DNA of 64,000 bases, from contig NZ_AUFF01000007.1 of NCBI RefSeq assembly GCF_000426365.1, positions 111,371-175,370 of the forward strand, read 5' to 3'. The translations under genes were made by a program, and so were the position numbers. The notes below the pieces were generated by a model. The model did not search any database. It was not told the origin of the DNA and was given only the letters and a program-made list of their open reading frames with translations. Source of the stretch: Arenimonas composti TR7-09 = DSM 18010. GTDB taxonomy: Bacteria > Pseudomonadota > Gammaproteobacteria > Xanthomonadales > Xanthomonadaceae. Position 1 is the stretch's first letter. Every line of letters starts with the position of its first letter. Shown here piece after piece: positions 46,789 to 57,602 of this stretch.

Positions 46789-47664
46789 ATGGCACAGACC
46801 CACGACGACCCGAACATCTATTACGTCCCGCACCACAGTCCGTGGCCGTTCGTCGGTTCGATCACGCTGTTCGTGACGGCGGTCGGCGTCGCCAACTGGT
46901 TCAACGGCGCGATGTGGGGCAAGCCGGTGTTCCTGGTCGGCCTGCTGGCCACGCTGGCGGTGCTGTTCGGCTGGTTCGGCAACGTGATCTCCGAATCGGT
47001 CGCGGGCCGGTACAACGACAAGGTCGACGCCTCGTTCCGCATGGGAATGATGTGGTTCATCTTCTCGGAAGTGATGTTCTTCGCTGCCTTCTTCGGCGCC
47101 CTGTTCTACGCGCGCCAGTACGCGCTGCCGTGGCTGTCGGGCGAGGGCGACGGCGCCCTGACCAATCAGTACCTGTGGAACGCGTTCTCGGCCGGCTGGC
47201 CGACCAATGGTCCCGCCGGCGTCGGCGGCGACTTCCAGACCATCCCGGCCTGGGGCCTGCCGCTGATCAACACCCTGATCCTGCTGACCTCGGGCGTGAC
47301 GATCACGATCGCCCACCACGCGCTGAAGGCCAACGAGCGCGGCAAGCTGCTGTTCTGGCTCGGAGCCACCGTCGTGCTCGGCGCGGTGTTCCTGTTCTTC
47401 CAGGCGGAGGAGTACATCCACGCCTATCAGGAGCTGAACCTGAAGCTGTCGTCGGGCATCTACGGCGCGACCTTCTTCATGCTGACCGGCTTCCACGGCA
47501 TGCACGTGTTCCTCGGCACCGTGATGCTGGCGATCATCTGGCTGCGTTGCCTGCGCGGGCACTTCAGCAAGGATCACCACTTCGGCTTCGAGGCGGTCGC
47601 CTGGTACTGGCACTTCGTCGACGTCGTGTGGCTGGGCCTGTTCCTGTTCGTGTACGTCCTGTAA
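46789..47664 (+). CDS. coxC: cytochrome c oxidase subunit III
   Basis: The 291-residue subunit has seven membrane helices and no redox centres, and stabilises the oxidase. Family marks are YYVPHHSPWPFVGS, FRMGMMWFIFSEVMFFAAFF, QAEEYIHAY, FFMLTGFHGMHVFLGTV and WYWHFVDVVWLGLF. AAGGAAAG and GGGGAA precede the ATG. The start is chosen before MAQTHDDPN, not at the longer in-frame extension. Confidence 0.97.
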   Translation: MAQTHDDPNIYYVPHHSPWPFVGSITLFVTAVGVANWFNGAMWGKPVFLVGLLATLAVLFGWFGNVISESVAGRYNDKVDASFRMGMMWFIFSEVMFFAAFFGALFYARQYALPWLSGEGDGALTNQYLWNAFSAGWPTNGPAGVGGDFQTIPAWGLPLINTLILLTSGVTITIAHHALKANERGKLLFWLGATVVLGAVFLFFQAEEYIHAYQELNLKLSSGIYGATFFMLTGFHGMHVFLGTVMLAIIWLRCLRGHFSKDHHFGFEAVAWYWHFVDVVWLGLFLFVYVL

Positions 47665-47713
47665 CGGACGCGCGCGGCGAAGGCCGGAACGGCATCCTCG
47701 CGGGGCGCCCCGG

Positions 47714-48439
47714 ATGAGGCGTCTCGCCCTCAACCTGCTCGCGCTGGTCCTGGTCGTCGCGTTCTGCGCGCTCGGCCGCTGGCAGCTCGGCCGCGAGCAG
47801 GTCAAGCGCGAACAGCTCGCCGCCGCCGAGGCCGCGCTGGTCGCGGCGCCGCAGCCGCTGGCCGCCGCGCTCGCCGCGCCGGCGCCGCCGGGCTTCCACG
47901 CGGTCCGGGTCGAAGGCCGCGCCCGCTTCGGCGGCGCCCCGGTCTGGCTCGACAACCAGCGCCGCGGGCAGGCGGTCGGCGTGCGGCTGTACTGCGTCGC
48001 GACGCCGCTGGCTGGCGCCGACGCGCCGGCGGCAGCGCCGCTGCTGGTCGACCTCGGCTGGCTGCCGCTGCCGGGTGACCGCACGTTGCCGGGCGCGGCA
48101 TGCCCGCAGGGCGAGCACCCGCTGGCCGGCCTGCTGGTGCCGCCGCCGGCGACCGGCCTGGTGCTCGGGCCGGGCGTCGAGCAGAAGGGCGGGGCCTGGC
48201 TGGCGACCCGCATCGATCCGGCGCAGCTGGCCGGCGTGCTGGCGGCGCCGGGACTCGCCGACCGCGTGCTGCGGCTGGACCCGGCGCTGCCGCTCGGTTT
48301 CGAACGCGACCTGGAAATGCTCGCGAACACGCTGCCGCCGGAACGCCATCGCGGTTATGCGGTGCAGTGGTTCGGACTGGCGGCGACGCTGGCGATCATC
48401 GCCGTGGTGCTCAACCTGCGCAGGAAATCCCGATCGTGA
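47714..48439 (+). CDS. surf1: SURF1-family cytochrome oxidase biogenesis protein
   Basis: The 241-residue protein assists haem a insertion into subunit I. The N-terminal membrane helix (residues about 4-22, LALNLLALVLVVAFCALGRW) ends with GRWQLGREQ, the SURF1 signature. A second helix lies at the C-terminus (YAVQWFGLAATLAIIAVVLN), typical of the family. Its TGA overlaps the GTG start of the next gene (GTGA). Confidence 0.93.
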   Translation: MRRLALNLLALVLVVAFCALGRWQLGREQVKREQLAAAEAALVAAPQPLAAALAAPAPPGFHAVRVEGRARFGGAPVWLDNQRRGQAVGVRLYCVATPLAGADAPAAAPLLVDLGWLPLPGDRTLPGAACPQGEHPLAGLLVPPPATGLVLGPGVEQKGGAWLATRIDPAQLAGVLAAPGLADRVLRLDPALPLGFERDLEMLANTLPPERHRGYAVQWFGLAATLAIIAVVLNLRRKSRS

Positions 48440-48990
48440 CTCCGACCCCGTTCCTGACCCGCGAGCGCCTGCAGCTGCTGCTGGTGGCGGCGCTGTTCCT
48501 CGGCAGCTTCGGCGTCGCCGCGGCGCTCTTCTTCGGCGGCTGGGCGCCGTCGGGCACGCGCAATTTCGGCGAGCTGCTCGAGCCCTATCCGGACCTGCGC
48601 GAGCTGCCGGTCACCCGTGCCGACGGCAGCGCCTTCGCCTGGCAGCCGGAAGAACGGCGCTGGTCGATCATCGTCGCCCCCGCCCACGACTGCGGCGAAC
48701 CCTGCGTGCGCCTGATCGACACCCTGCACCGGGTCTGGCTCGCGGAAGGCCGGCATGCCGAGCGCCTGCAGGTGCTGTGGGTCGGCGAGGTGCCGGAAGG
48801 CGCGCCGTCCTTTCCCGCCTTCGTTCCGATGGGCCCGAACCCGGAGCTGGTCGCGCGCCTGCCCGACCCGGTGCTGGTCGGGCAGCTGCCGGTCTACGTC
48901 GCCGACCCGGCCGGCTGGCTGGTGCTGCGCTACCCTCACGGCTTCGACCCGTCCGGGCTGCGCAAGGACCTGGGCCGCGTGATCAGGTGA
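48436..48990 (+). CDS. SCO-like thioredoxin-fold protein of the cox operon
   Basis: The 184-residue protein has one N-terminal membrane helix (residues about 12-35) and a domain resembling SCO/thioredoxin copper chaperones. The Cys pair CGEPC (CxxxC) lies near residue 95, and a His in LRYPHGFDPSG near residue 172 could be the third copper ligand. SCO proteins help build the CuA site of subunit II. The order surf1-this-ctaA fits. It starts at a GTG with AGGAAA about 10 nt upstream inside surf1. The CxxxCP proline of classical SCO is not present. Confidence 0.7.
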   Translation: MTPTPFLTRERLQLLLVAALFLGSFGVAAALFFGGWAPSGTRNFGELLEPYPDLRELPVTRADGSAFAWQPEERRWSIIVAPAHDCGEPCVRLIDTLHRVWLAEGRHAERLQVLWVGEVPEGAPSFPAFVPMGPNPELVARLPDPVLVGQLPVYVADPAGWLVLRYPHGFDPSGLRKDLGRVIR

Positions 48991-48994
48991 TCCG

Positions 48995-50143
48995 ATGAAC
49001 AGCCCGTCCCGCCATTTCCATCGCCTCGCCTGGGCCGCCGTGCTGCTGGCCTTCGGCGTGATCGTGTTCGGCAGCTTCGTCCGGCTGTCGAACGCCGGCC
49101 TGAGCTGCCCGGACTGGCCGACCTGCTACGGCAAGGTCACCTGGCCGGTGCACGGGCACGAGATCGATGCCGCGAATGAAGCGTTCGAGCGTCCGGTCGA
49201 GAGCCACAAGGCATGGCGCGAACAGGTGCACCGCCACATCGCCGGTGCCCTCGGCGTGCTGGTGCTGGCGCTGGCGCTGATCGCCGCGCGCCGCCGCCGC
49301 TTCGGCAGCCTCAGCGTGCTGCTCGCCTCCGGCCTGGTGGCGCTGTCGATCCCGGTCTACATGGGCTTCGGCGACCGGCCGCCGGACCATGTCGCCTCGC
49401 TGGCACTGGTGATCGCCGGCGAACTGATCCTGCTCGTGCAGGCGATCCGCTGGCGCGGCGGCGACCCGGCCGGCTTCGCGGCCGTGATCCTGATGGTGAT
49501 CGTGTTCCAGGCGATCCTCGGCATGTGGACGGTGATCTGGCTGGTGAAGCCGATCATCGTGATGGCGCATCTGCTCGGCGGCCTGCTGACCTTCTCGCTG
49601 CTGACCTGGATGGCGTGGAAGACGACGCCGTCGTCGCGGCTGTTCCAGGCCGACGCGCCGAAGCTGCGGCGCCTGCTCTGGATCGGCCTGGTGCTGCTGG
49701 TCGCGCAGATCGCCCTCGGTGGCTGGGTCAGCGCGAACTACGCGGCGCTGTCCTGCGGCACCCATTTCCCGATGTGCCTGGGCTCCTGGTGGCCGGCGAC
49801 CGACTTCCGCGAGGGCTTCGTGCTCTGGCGCGGCATCGGCGTCGACTACGAAGGCGGCGTGCTCGACGGTCCGGCGCGCGTGGCGATCCAGCTCTCGCAC
49901 CGGATCCTGGCCGTCATCGTCGCGACCTGGCTGCTGGTCGTCGGCCTGAAGATGTTCCGCACGCCGGGCCTGCGTTACTGGTCGTCGCTGCTGCTGCTCC
50001 TGCTGGTCGCACAGGTCACGCTCGGCATCCTCAACGTCAAGCTGGCGCTGCCGCTGTGGACGGCGGTCGCGCACAACGCCGGTGCCGCCCTGCTGCTGTT
50101 CGTGCTGGTCGGCCTGCTGGCCCGGCTGCGGGCCCCGGAATGA
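48995..50143 (+). CDS. ctaA: haem A synthase CtaA/Cox15
   Basis: The 382-residue eight-helix membrane enzyme oxidises the methyl of haem O to form haem A. It has the [21 protein letters not shown] start with paired Cys, His in [13 protein letters not shown] and [12 protein letters not shown], and [19 protein letters not shown] CxxxxxC ([13 protein letters not shown]). It lies 4 bp after the SCO-like gene with AGGTGA just upstream, and overlaps ctaB by 4 bp. It provides the haem a used by the oxidase in the same operon. Confidence 0.95.
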   Translation: MNSPSRHFHRLAWAAVLLAFGVIVFGSFVRLSNAGLSCPDWPTCYGKVTWPVHGHEIDAANEAFERPVESHKAWREQVHRHIAGALGVLVLALALIAARRRRFGSLSVLLASGLVALSIPVYMGFGDRPPDHVASLALVIAGELILLVQAIRWRGGDPAGFAAVILMVIVFQAILGMWTVIWLVKPIIVMAHLLGGLLTFSLLTWMAWKTTPSSRLFQADAPKLRRLLWIGLVLLVAQIALGGWVSANYAALSCGTHFPMCLGSWWPATDFREGFVLWRGIGVDYEGGVLDGPARVAIQLSHRILAVIVATWLLVVGLKMFRTPGLRYWSSLLLLLLVAQVTLGILNVKLALPLWTAVAHNAGAALLLFVLVGLLARLRAPE

Positions 50144-51111
50144 GCCCGCGCGCCGAGGCCGGCGGCTTCGCCGCGTACTGGGAGCTGACCAAGCCGCGGG
50201 TCGTCGCGCTGATCGTGTTCACCGCGCTGATCGGCATGGCGATGGCGGTCGAGCCCGGCGAGCCCTGGCCGCTGCCGGCGATGGCCGCCGGCTTCGCCGG
50301 CATCTGGCTGGCGGCGGCGTCGGCGGCGGCGATCAACCACCTGCTCGACCAGCGCATCGACGCGCTGATGGCGCGCACCCAGCACCGCCCGCTCGCGGTC
50401 GGTTCGCTGCGGCCGATGCAGGTGCTGGGCTTCGCGCTGCTGCTCGGGGTCGCGTCGATGGCCCTGCTCGGCCTCGTCGTCAACTGGTTCTGCGCGGTGC
50501 TGACCTTCGCCTCGCTGATCGGCTACGCGATCATCTACACCGGCTGGCTGAAGCGGGCGACGCCGCAGAACATCGTCATCGGCGGCCTCGCCGGCGCGGC
50601 GCCGCCATTGCTCGGCTGGGCCGCGGTGAAGGGCTGGCCGGCGGGCGTGACGTTCGCGCAGCTGTTCTCGCAGCTCGACTACGACCGGCCGCTGCTGCTC
50701 GTGCTGATCATCTTCGTGTGGACGCCGCCGCATTTCTGGGCGCTGGCGATCTTCCGCCGCGACGACTACGCGCGGGCGATGATCCCGATGCTGCCGGTCG
50801 TCTACGGCGTCACCTACACGCGCTGGCAGATCCTGTTCTACAGCGTGTTGCTGCTGGTGGTGTCGCTGCTGCCGGGGATCGTGCCGGGCATGAGCCACGA
50901 GCTCTACCTCGGCGGCGCGCTGGTGCTCGGCGGCGTCTTCGTCTGGTACGCGTGGCGGCTGCTGGACCCGCCGTCCGAGCTGTTCGCGATGAAGGTCTTC
51001 CACTATTCGGTGATCTACCTGATGGCGCTGTTCGCCTTCCTGCTCGCCGACCACTGGCTGATTCCGGACACGGCGACCGCGGCGGCGCTGCGCTTCGAAC
51101 CGGTGGGGTGA
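50140..51111 (+). CDS. ctaB: protohaem IX farnesyltransferase (haem O synthase)
   Basis: The 323-residue UbiA-type prenyltransferase adds farnesyl to haem b, the first step towards haem a. Motifs are [18 protein letters not shown], the Asp-rich [19 protein letters not shown], and DYDRP...[15 protein letters not shown] with the second Asp-rich DDYARA. It overlaps the ctaA stop (ATGA) and is the last gene of the operon that begins with coxB. Confidence 0.96.
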   Translation: MSPRAEAGGFAAYWELTKPRVVALIVFTALIGMAMAVEPGEPWPLPAMAAGFAGIWLAAASAAAINHLLDQRIDALMARTQHRPLAVGSLRPMQVLGFALLLGVASMALLGLVVNWFCAVLTFASLIGYAIIYTGWLKRATPQNIVIGGLAGAAPPLLGWAAVKGWPAGVTFAQLFSQLDYDRPLLLVLIIFVWTPPHFWALAIFRRDDYARAMIPMLPVVYGVTYTRWQILFYSVLLLVVSLLPGIVPGMSHELYLGGALVLGGVFVWYAWRLLDPPSELFAMKVFHYSVIYLMALFAFLLADHWLIPDTATAAALRFEPVG

Positions 51112-51123
51112 TCCCGCGGGCCG

Positions 51124-51173
51124 TTGACGGTTCCGATTTACAGGCGTAAAAGGTTTTCCATTACGCATGTAAA
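51124..51173 (+). promoter_or_regulatory. promoter with two BlaI-type operators
   Basis: A -35 TTGACG (51124-51129) and a -10-like TAAAAG (51147-51152) are 17 nt apart. Two dyads of the same form, TTAC-N4-GTAA, lie at 51138-51149 (extended to TTTAC...GTAAA) and 51161-51172. Their centres are 23 bp apart, about two helical turns. They overlap the -10 and the start of transcription, so repressor binding would block the promoter. BlaI/MecI operators are similar TACA-NN-TGTA dyads. Confidence 0.75.
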
Positions 51174-51187
51174 CGTTGGAGGCGCCG

Positions 51188-51565
51188 ATGTCCCCGATCC
51201 AGATCAGCGAAGCCGAGAGTGCCGTGATGCTGGCGCTCTGGGAGGCGGGGGAGGCGACCGCCGACGACCTGATCGCCCGCGTCGCCGCGGCCAACGACTG
51301 GGCCGAGCCGACCGTGCGCACCCTGCTGAACCGGCTGCTCGGCAAGGGCGCGATCAGCGCCGAGAAGGAAGGTCGCCGTTACCGCTACCGGCCGGTGCTG
51401 CAGCGCGAGGACTGGGTGCAGGCGCAGAGCCGCGGCATCGTCGACCGCCTGTTCGGCGGCCGCATCGCGCCGCTGGTGGCCCACTTCGGCGAACGCGGCG
51501 AGCTGAGCCGCGACGACATCGCCGAACTGCGCCGCCTGATCGAGGATCTCGACGATGGCCGCTGA
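51188..51565 (+). CDS. blaI: BlaI/MecI-family transcriptional repressor
   Basis: The 125-residue winged-helix repressor starts SPIQISEAESAVMLALW, the family pattern. The recognition region (EPTVRTLLNRLLGKGAISAEKEGRRYRYRPVL) follows, with a helical dimerisation tail. BlaI repressors are cleaved or released when their BlaR1 partner is activated. The start at 51188 has GGAGG about 6 nt upstream. It overlaps the BlaR1-like gene by 11 bp and is controlled by the two operators just before it, so it is probably autorepressed. Confidence 0.9.
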   Translation: MSPIQISEAESAVMLALWEAGEATADDLIARVAAANDWAEPTVRTLLNRLLGKGAISAEKEGRRYRYRPVLQREDWVQAQSRGIVDRLFGGRIAPLVAHFGERGELSRDDIAELRRLIEDLDDGR

Positions 51566-53387
51566 GCTCGCCGGCTGGCTGCTGCGCTCGACCCTCGCGC
51601 TGACCCTGGCGCTGGCCGTGCTGATGCCGCTGCGGCCGTTGGTGCGGCAGCTGCTCGGCCCTGGCGCGGTGCTGTGGCTGTGGTTGCTGTTGCCGGCGGC
51701 GCTGCTGGCGACGACGCTGCCGCGGCCGGCGTCGCTCCCCGTGCCGCCGGCGCGGTTCGCGACCGAGGCCGCTGACGCCACCGCCACCGCCACCGCCCTC
51801 GTCGCACCGGCCACCGTCGCCATCGACGCCCCGGCCATCGCCGCCACCGACGTGCCGGAACGGGCGTCGCCGGCAGCCCGCGACCACAGCGAGGCAGCGC
51901 GGGGCGCGGCGGCCGCGGGCTCGCCCGTTGCCGGCGCGGCCGCGGTGCTGCGCAAGGCATTCGCGGCGACGCCGCCGTCGCCGCACTGGCTGCTGGCCGC
52001 CTGGGGCCTCGGCGCCTTCGCGGCCGCGGCCTACCTGTACGGCCAGCAGCGCCGCTACCTGCGTGCGCTCGGACCGCTGCGCCGGCGCCGCGATGGCGCC
52101 TGGCAGGCCCGCGCCGCCGGGCTGCCGCCGGCGGTGATCGGCGCGTTCGCGCCGCGGATCGTGCTTCCCGCCGATTTCGACGACCGCTTCGAACCGGCGC
52201 AGCGCCGGCTGGTGCTGGCGCACGAGCGCGTGCACCTGCGTCGCGGCGACTTGCAGGCCAACCTCGGCCTGTGCGTGCTGCGCTGCCTGTTCTGGTTCCA
52301 TCCGCTGGTGCACGCGGCCGCCGCACGGCTGCGCCTGGACCAGGAACTCGCCTGCGACGCGCAGGTGCTGCGCGAGCATCCCGGCGGCGCCCGCGATTAC
52401 GCGACCGCCCTCCTGAACACGCAGCTGGCCGTCCCTGGACTGCCGGTCGGCTGCGCATGGCAGTCCAGCCATCCCCTGAAATGGAGAATCGCCATGTTGA
52501 AGAAGCCCCTGCACGGCCCCGCGCGGCTCGTGCCCGGCGTCGTGCTCGCGCTCGCCGCGAGTTCGGCGACCGCGATGTCGTTGTGGCAGGTGCAGCCTGT
52601 CGCGGCGGCGGCACCGGTCGCCACCGTGGCGCCGGCCGCGGCGCCATCGGCGGCGCCCGTCGCGATCGCGGCGCCGGCTGCCCCGGTGGCGGCCCGCCCC
52701 GTCGTCGCACCGGCGCCGGTGGTGGCGGTGACGCCCGCGGTTGCGGCCGCTTCGGTGTCCGCGCCGGCGGCTGCGCCCGCACCGGTCGCCGTCGCGCCGG
52801 CATCGCCGGTTGCGGCCGCGCCGACACCGGTGGCCGCGGCGGCACCGGTGGCCGCCCCGGCACCGGTCGCGCCCGCTTTGCCCGTCCCGGCGCATCCGGC
52901 GGCCGCGCTTCCGGCGGCTCCGCCGGCCGAATCGATCGATGCGGAGTCGCCGGTCGCCGCCGATGCCCCGGCCGCCGCCACGCCGGCAGCCGCCACCCCG
53001 CCGGCCGCTGCCGACCCGGCGCTGCAGCCGGCGCGGGTCGTGCATTCGACGCTCGCCAAGCCGCCGCGCTACGTGACGCGGACCGAGCTCGAGCGCGAGC
53101 AGGAAGCCGTCGTGTGGGTGATGGTCGAACTCGACGAGACCGGCCGGGTGCTCGAGACCGACGTCGTCCGCAACGAGCTCAACCGCGATTACGGCCGCTC
53201 CGCGATGCGGGCCGTGAAGCGGTGGCGCTTCGAACCGACCCGCCGCGACGGCGTCGCCGTCGCCAGCACCATCGTCGTGCCGGTCGCTTTCGACGAACGC
53301 CGCGGCGCCGACACCGAGATGGGGTTGCGGGTGAGCTGGTACCCGCGCCCGCCGGTGCCGCTGATCGCACCGCGCGCGGACCAGTAA
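51555..53387 (+). CDS. BlaR1-type M56 metallopeptidase fused to a TonB C-terminal domain
   Basis: The 610-residue membrane protein has helices at about 5-26, 33-55 and 137-158, and an M56 zinc site HERVH (223-227) with Glu264 in DQELACDAQ. Another membrane helix lies at about 320-340. Then comes a 150-residue Ala/Pro-rich linker (about 345-495), and a TonB C-terminal domain (about 500-590, VVWVMVELDETGRVLETDVV and SAMRAVKRWRFEPTRRDGVA). The penicillin-binding sensor of BlaR1 is missing; TonB-like energy transduction or peptidoglycan/outer-membrane contact is the possible sensor. It follows the repressor gene with an 11-bp overlap. No beta-lactamase gene is present. Confidence 0.87.
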   Translation: MAAELAGWLLRSTLALTLALAVLMPLRPLVRQLLGPGAVLWLWLLLPAALLATTLPRPASLPVPPARFATEAADATATATALVAPATVAIDAPAIAATDVPERASPAARDHSEAARGAAAAGSPVAGAAAVLRKAFAATPPSPHWLLAAWGLGAFAAAAYLYGQQRRYLRALGPLRRRRDGAWQARAAGLPPAVIGAFAPRIVLPADFDDRFEPAQRRLVLAHERVHLRRGDLQANLGLCVLRCLFWFHPLVHAAAARLRLDQELACDAQVLREHPGGARDYATALLNTQLAVPGLPVGCAWQSSHPLKWRIAMLKKPLHGPARLVPGVVLALAASSATAMSLWQVQPVAAAAPVATVAPAAAPSAAPVAIAAPAAPVAARPVVAPAPVVAVTPAVAAASVSAPAAAPAPVAVAPASPVAAAPTPVAAAAPVAAPAPVAPALPVPAHPAAALPAAPPAESIDAESPVAADAPAAATPAAATPPAAADPALQPARVVHSTLAKPPRYVTRTELEREQEAVVWVMVELDETGRVLETDVVRNELNRDYGRSAMRAVKRWRFEPTRRDGVAVASTIVVPVAFDERRGADTEMGLRVSWYPRPPVPLIAPRADQ

Positions 53388-53398
53388 GGGGCACGTCG

Positions 53399-53431
53399 CC
53401 GGCCGGTCGCACGCGACGCGCGACCGGCCGG
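53399..53431. terminator. bidirectional hairpin between converging genes
   Basis: A perfect 12-bp stem (53399-53410 with 53420-53431) has a 9-nt loop, without a T-run on either strand. It sits between the BlaR1-like gene and the S9 peptidase and may stop transcription from both. Confidence 0.5.
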
Positions 53432-53445
53432 AGGCCCACTCGGGC

Positions 53446-55398
<1,953 letters not shown>

Positions 55399-55450
55399 CG
55401 GGAACCTCCGTGGACAGGAACCCCGACTCTAACGAGTGCCGCCCACGACG

Positions 55451-55543
55451 TGTAGGAGCGGCTTCAGCCGCGGTGCCCTTTCTCGCACTTATCCCGCGCT
55501 TTCTCCCCCGCCACCTCCGATCGCGGCTGAAGCCGCTCCTACA
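55451..55543. repeat. inverted GTAG REP pair overlapping the dnaG stop
   Basis: A forward GCGGC copy starts at 55451, and an inverted copy ends at 55543. On the minus strand the inverted copy begins TGTAGGAGCGG, and its TAG (55541-55539) is the dnaG stop codon. The region between the S9 peptidase and dnaG has no gene. Confidence 0.9.
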
Positions 55544-57278
55544 GGCCGCGCTTGAGCTCCAGCACCAGCGCCCAGCGCTCCCGCTGTTCCTCGGCCGTCA
55601 GCCCTTCGCGCTGTTCCTTCGCGCTCAGCGCCTCGAAGCGCTGGCGACGGGTCTGCGCATCGAGCGCGGCGAGGGCGCCGGCCAGCACCTCGGCGAGTTC
55701 GGCGTCGCTGCCCGGCTCGCTGTCGAGTGCGAGCTTCTGCAGCGCCGCGGCTTCTTCGCGGCCGGCGAAGTGCTCGAGGATCGCCCCCGTATTCAGGTGT
55801 GGGCGCTCGCGCAGCAGGGTGATCAGGTCGAGCAGCAGCGGGATGCCGGGCAGGTCGAGCGCGGCGAACAGATGCGGCGGCTGGATGACCTCGACGAGCG
55901 CCGGCTTCTGCAGCAGCAGGGTGATCGCGGTACGCACATGGCTGCGCTTCGCCGGACGCGCACCACGCACGCCGCCGCGGGCGATCGCGCGCGCCGGCGG
56001 TGGCGGAGCCGCGGCTTCGGCGGCGCCGCCGACGCCGGTCAACGTGGTCAGGCGCTGCTGCATCAGGTCGCGGAAGGCGCCGTCGGGGATCTGCGCGAGC
56101 AGCGGTTTCGCGCGTTCGGCCAGCCGCGCCTTGCCTTCCATGCCGACGAGGTTGACGTCCTTCGCCAGCTCGTTCCAGAAGAATTCCGACAGCGGCATCG
56201 CCTGCACCAGGCGCGCGTCGAAACCGGCGGCGCCCTCCTTGCGCACGATGGTGTCCGGGTCCTCGCCTTCGGGCAGGAACAGGAAGAAGGCCTGGCGGCC
56301 GTCCTTCATGCGCGGCAGCACCGACTCCAGCGCCTTCCACGCGGCGCCGCGGCCGGCACGGTCGCCGTCGAAGCAGAAGTAGACGTCGGCGGCGTTGCGG
56401 AACAGCAGTTCGGCGTGGTCGGGCGTGGTCGCGGTGCCGAGCGTCGCCACCGCGGTGGTGACGCCGAACTGGAACAGCGACACCACGTCCATATAGCCCT
56501 CGACGACGACGAGGCGCGGGACCTTTGCGTGCGCCTGCCGCACCTGCCACAGGCCGTAGAGCTCGCGTCCCTTGTGGAACAGCGGCGTCTCCGGCGAGTT
56601 CAGGTACTTCGGGCCGTCGTCCTTCTCGAGCACGCGGCCGCCGAAGGCGATCACGCGGCCACGGCGGTCGTGGATCGGGAACATCACCCGGTCGCGGAAC
56701 TTGTCGTAGACGCGGCCGGCGTCCTTGCGCGAGAACAGCCCGGCCTTCTCCAGCCGCGCGAGCCGACGCTCGTCGGTGCCGAGCGCGTTCTTCAGCGCGT
56801 CCCAGGCGTCGGGCGCGTAGCCGATGCCGAAACGCTCGCGGTTCTCTGCGTCGACGCCGCGGCGCTCGAGATAGGCCTTCGCCTTCGGGCTCGCCGACAG
56901 CTGCTGGCGGAAGAACTGCTGCGCCGCGTCGAGCGCGGCCAGCAGTTCCTGCGTCTCGCCGTCCTGGTTGCGCTGGCGGGTGTCGCGCGGCACTTCCATG
57001 CCGGCGCGCTTGGCCAGTTCCTCCACCGCGTCGAGGAATTCGAGGCGGTCGTAATTCATCAGGAAACTGATCGCGGTGCCGTGCGCGCCGCAGCCGAAGC
57101 AGTGATAGAACTGCTTCGTCGGCGACACCGTGAACGACGGCGACCGCTCGTCGTGGAAGGGGCAGCGCGCGGAGTATTCGCGGCCCTGGCGTTTCAGCGG
57201 GACGCGGCTGCCGACGACCTCGACGACGTCCGTCCGCGCCAGCAACTCATCGATGAACGCGTCCGGGATCCGTGCCAT
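55539..57278 (-). CDS. dnaG: DNA primase DnaG
   Basis: The 579-residue enzyme makes RNA primers for DNA replication. The zinc-binding domain has CPFHDERSPSFTVSPTKQFY followed by CFGCGAHG (CHC2-type, residues about 40-62). The RNA-polymerase/Toprim core holds RFGIGYAPDAW, GRVIAFGGRVL, VVEGYMDVVSL and CFDGDRAGRGAAW. The C-terminal helicase-binding domain covers about 440-579. The stop TAG is the TAG of a REP, so the last residues (KRGL) may differ from relatives. It follows yqeY and rpsU as in the macromolecular synthesis operon, but rpoD is absent from its usual place. Confidence 0.96.
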   Translation of the reverse strand: MARIPDAFIDELLARTDVVEVVGSRVPLKRQGREYSARCPFHDERSPSFTVSPTKQFYHCFGCGAHGTAISFLMNYDRLEFLDAVEELAKRAGMEVPRDTRQRNQDGETQELLAALDAAQQFFRQQLSASPKAKAYLERRGVDAENRERFGIGYAPDAWDALKNALGTDERRLARLEKAGLFSRKDAGRVYDKFRDRVMFPIHDRRGRVIAFGGRVLEKDDGPKYLNSPETPLFHKGRELYGLWQVRQAHAKVPRLVVVEGYMDVVSLFQFGVTTAVATLGTATTPDHAELLFRNAADVYFCFDGDRAGRGAAWKALESVLPRMKDGRQAFFLFLPEGEDPDTIVRKEGAAGFDARLVQAMPLSEFFWNELAKDVNLVGMEGKARLAERAKPLLAQIPDGAFRDLMQQRLTTLTGVGGAAEAAAPPPPARAIARGGVRGARPAKRSHVRTAITLLLQKPALVEVIQPPHLFAALDLPGIPLLLDLITLLRERPHLNTGAILEHFAGREEAAALQKLALDSEPGSDAELAEVLAGALAALDAQTRRQRFEALSAKEQREGLTAEEQRERWALVLELKRGL

Positions 57279-57325
57279 CCGCCAAGTCTGCCTTTTTCCG
57301 TCGCCGGATTTTTCTGTCGCGATTG

Positions 57326-57433
57326 GCCGGCGACGCGAGGCCGCGGGCCGGGCACGCCGTGAATACGTCCATGTAGGCTAATCGGCGACATCCGTGTCGC
57401 CGATTGCCCGGCCCGCGGCCTCGCGCCGCCGGC
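57326..57433. repeat. 108-nt double-hairpin element, copy A
   Basis: Outer arms 57326-57353 and 57406-57433 are 28-nt complements with one mismatch. Between them lie a 26-nt conserved single-stranded-type segment (57354-57379, containing TACGTCCATGTAGGCT) and a perfect inner hairpin (11 bp, 57380-57390 with 57395-57405, 4-nt loop TCCG). A further 12-bp outer pair (57309-57320 with 57451-57462) extends it. It lies in the dnaG leader about 50 bp before the ATG. Confidence 0.9.
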
Positions 57434-57602
57434 CCCGGAATTCCTCGCCGGCGACAGAAAAAGCAGAGCGGGGGCGCCGCGTTCCACCGGTGGGTCGGGA
57501 GTCGGAGATTCGCGGGAGGCCTGGCCCGGGCCTACGGTTCCCCGATGGGAATTCGAGGCGCTGCGTCGTCTGTCGCGGTGACGGCCGGCGATGATCCGTC
57601 GA

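Noticed and set aside
51188..53387. beta-lactam resistance operon
   Set aside because: No beta-lactamase or PBP2a-like gene lies nearby, and the BlaR1-like protein lacks the penicillin-sensing domain.
57434..57602. a short protein gene between the two double-hairpin copies
   Set aside because: Small open frames exist on both strands, but they are Arg/Gly/Pro-rich, extend into the hairpins and have no convincing ribosome-binding site.
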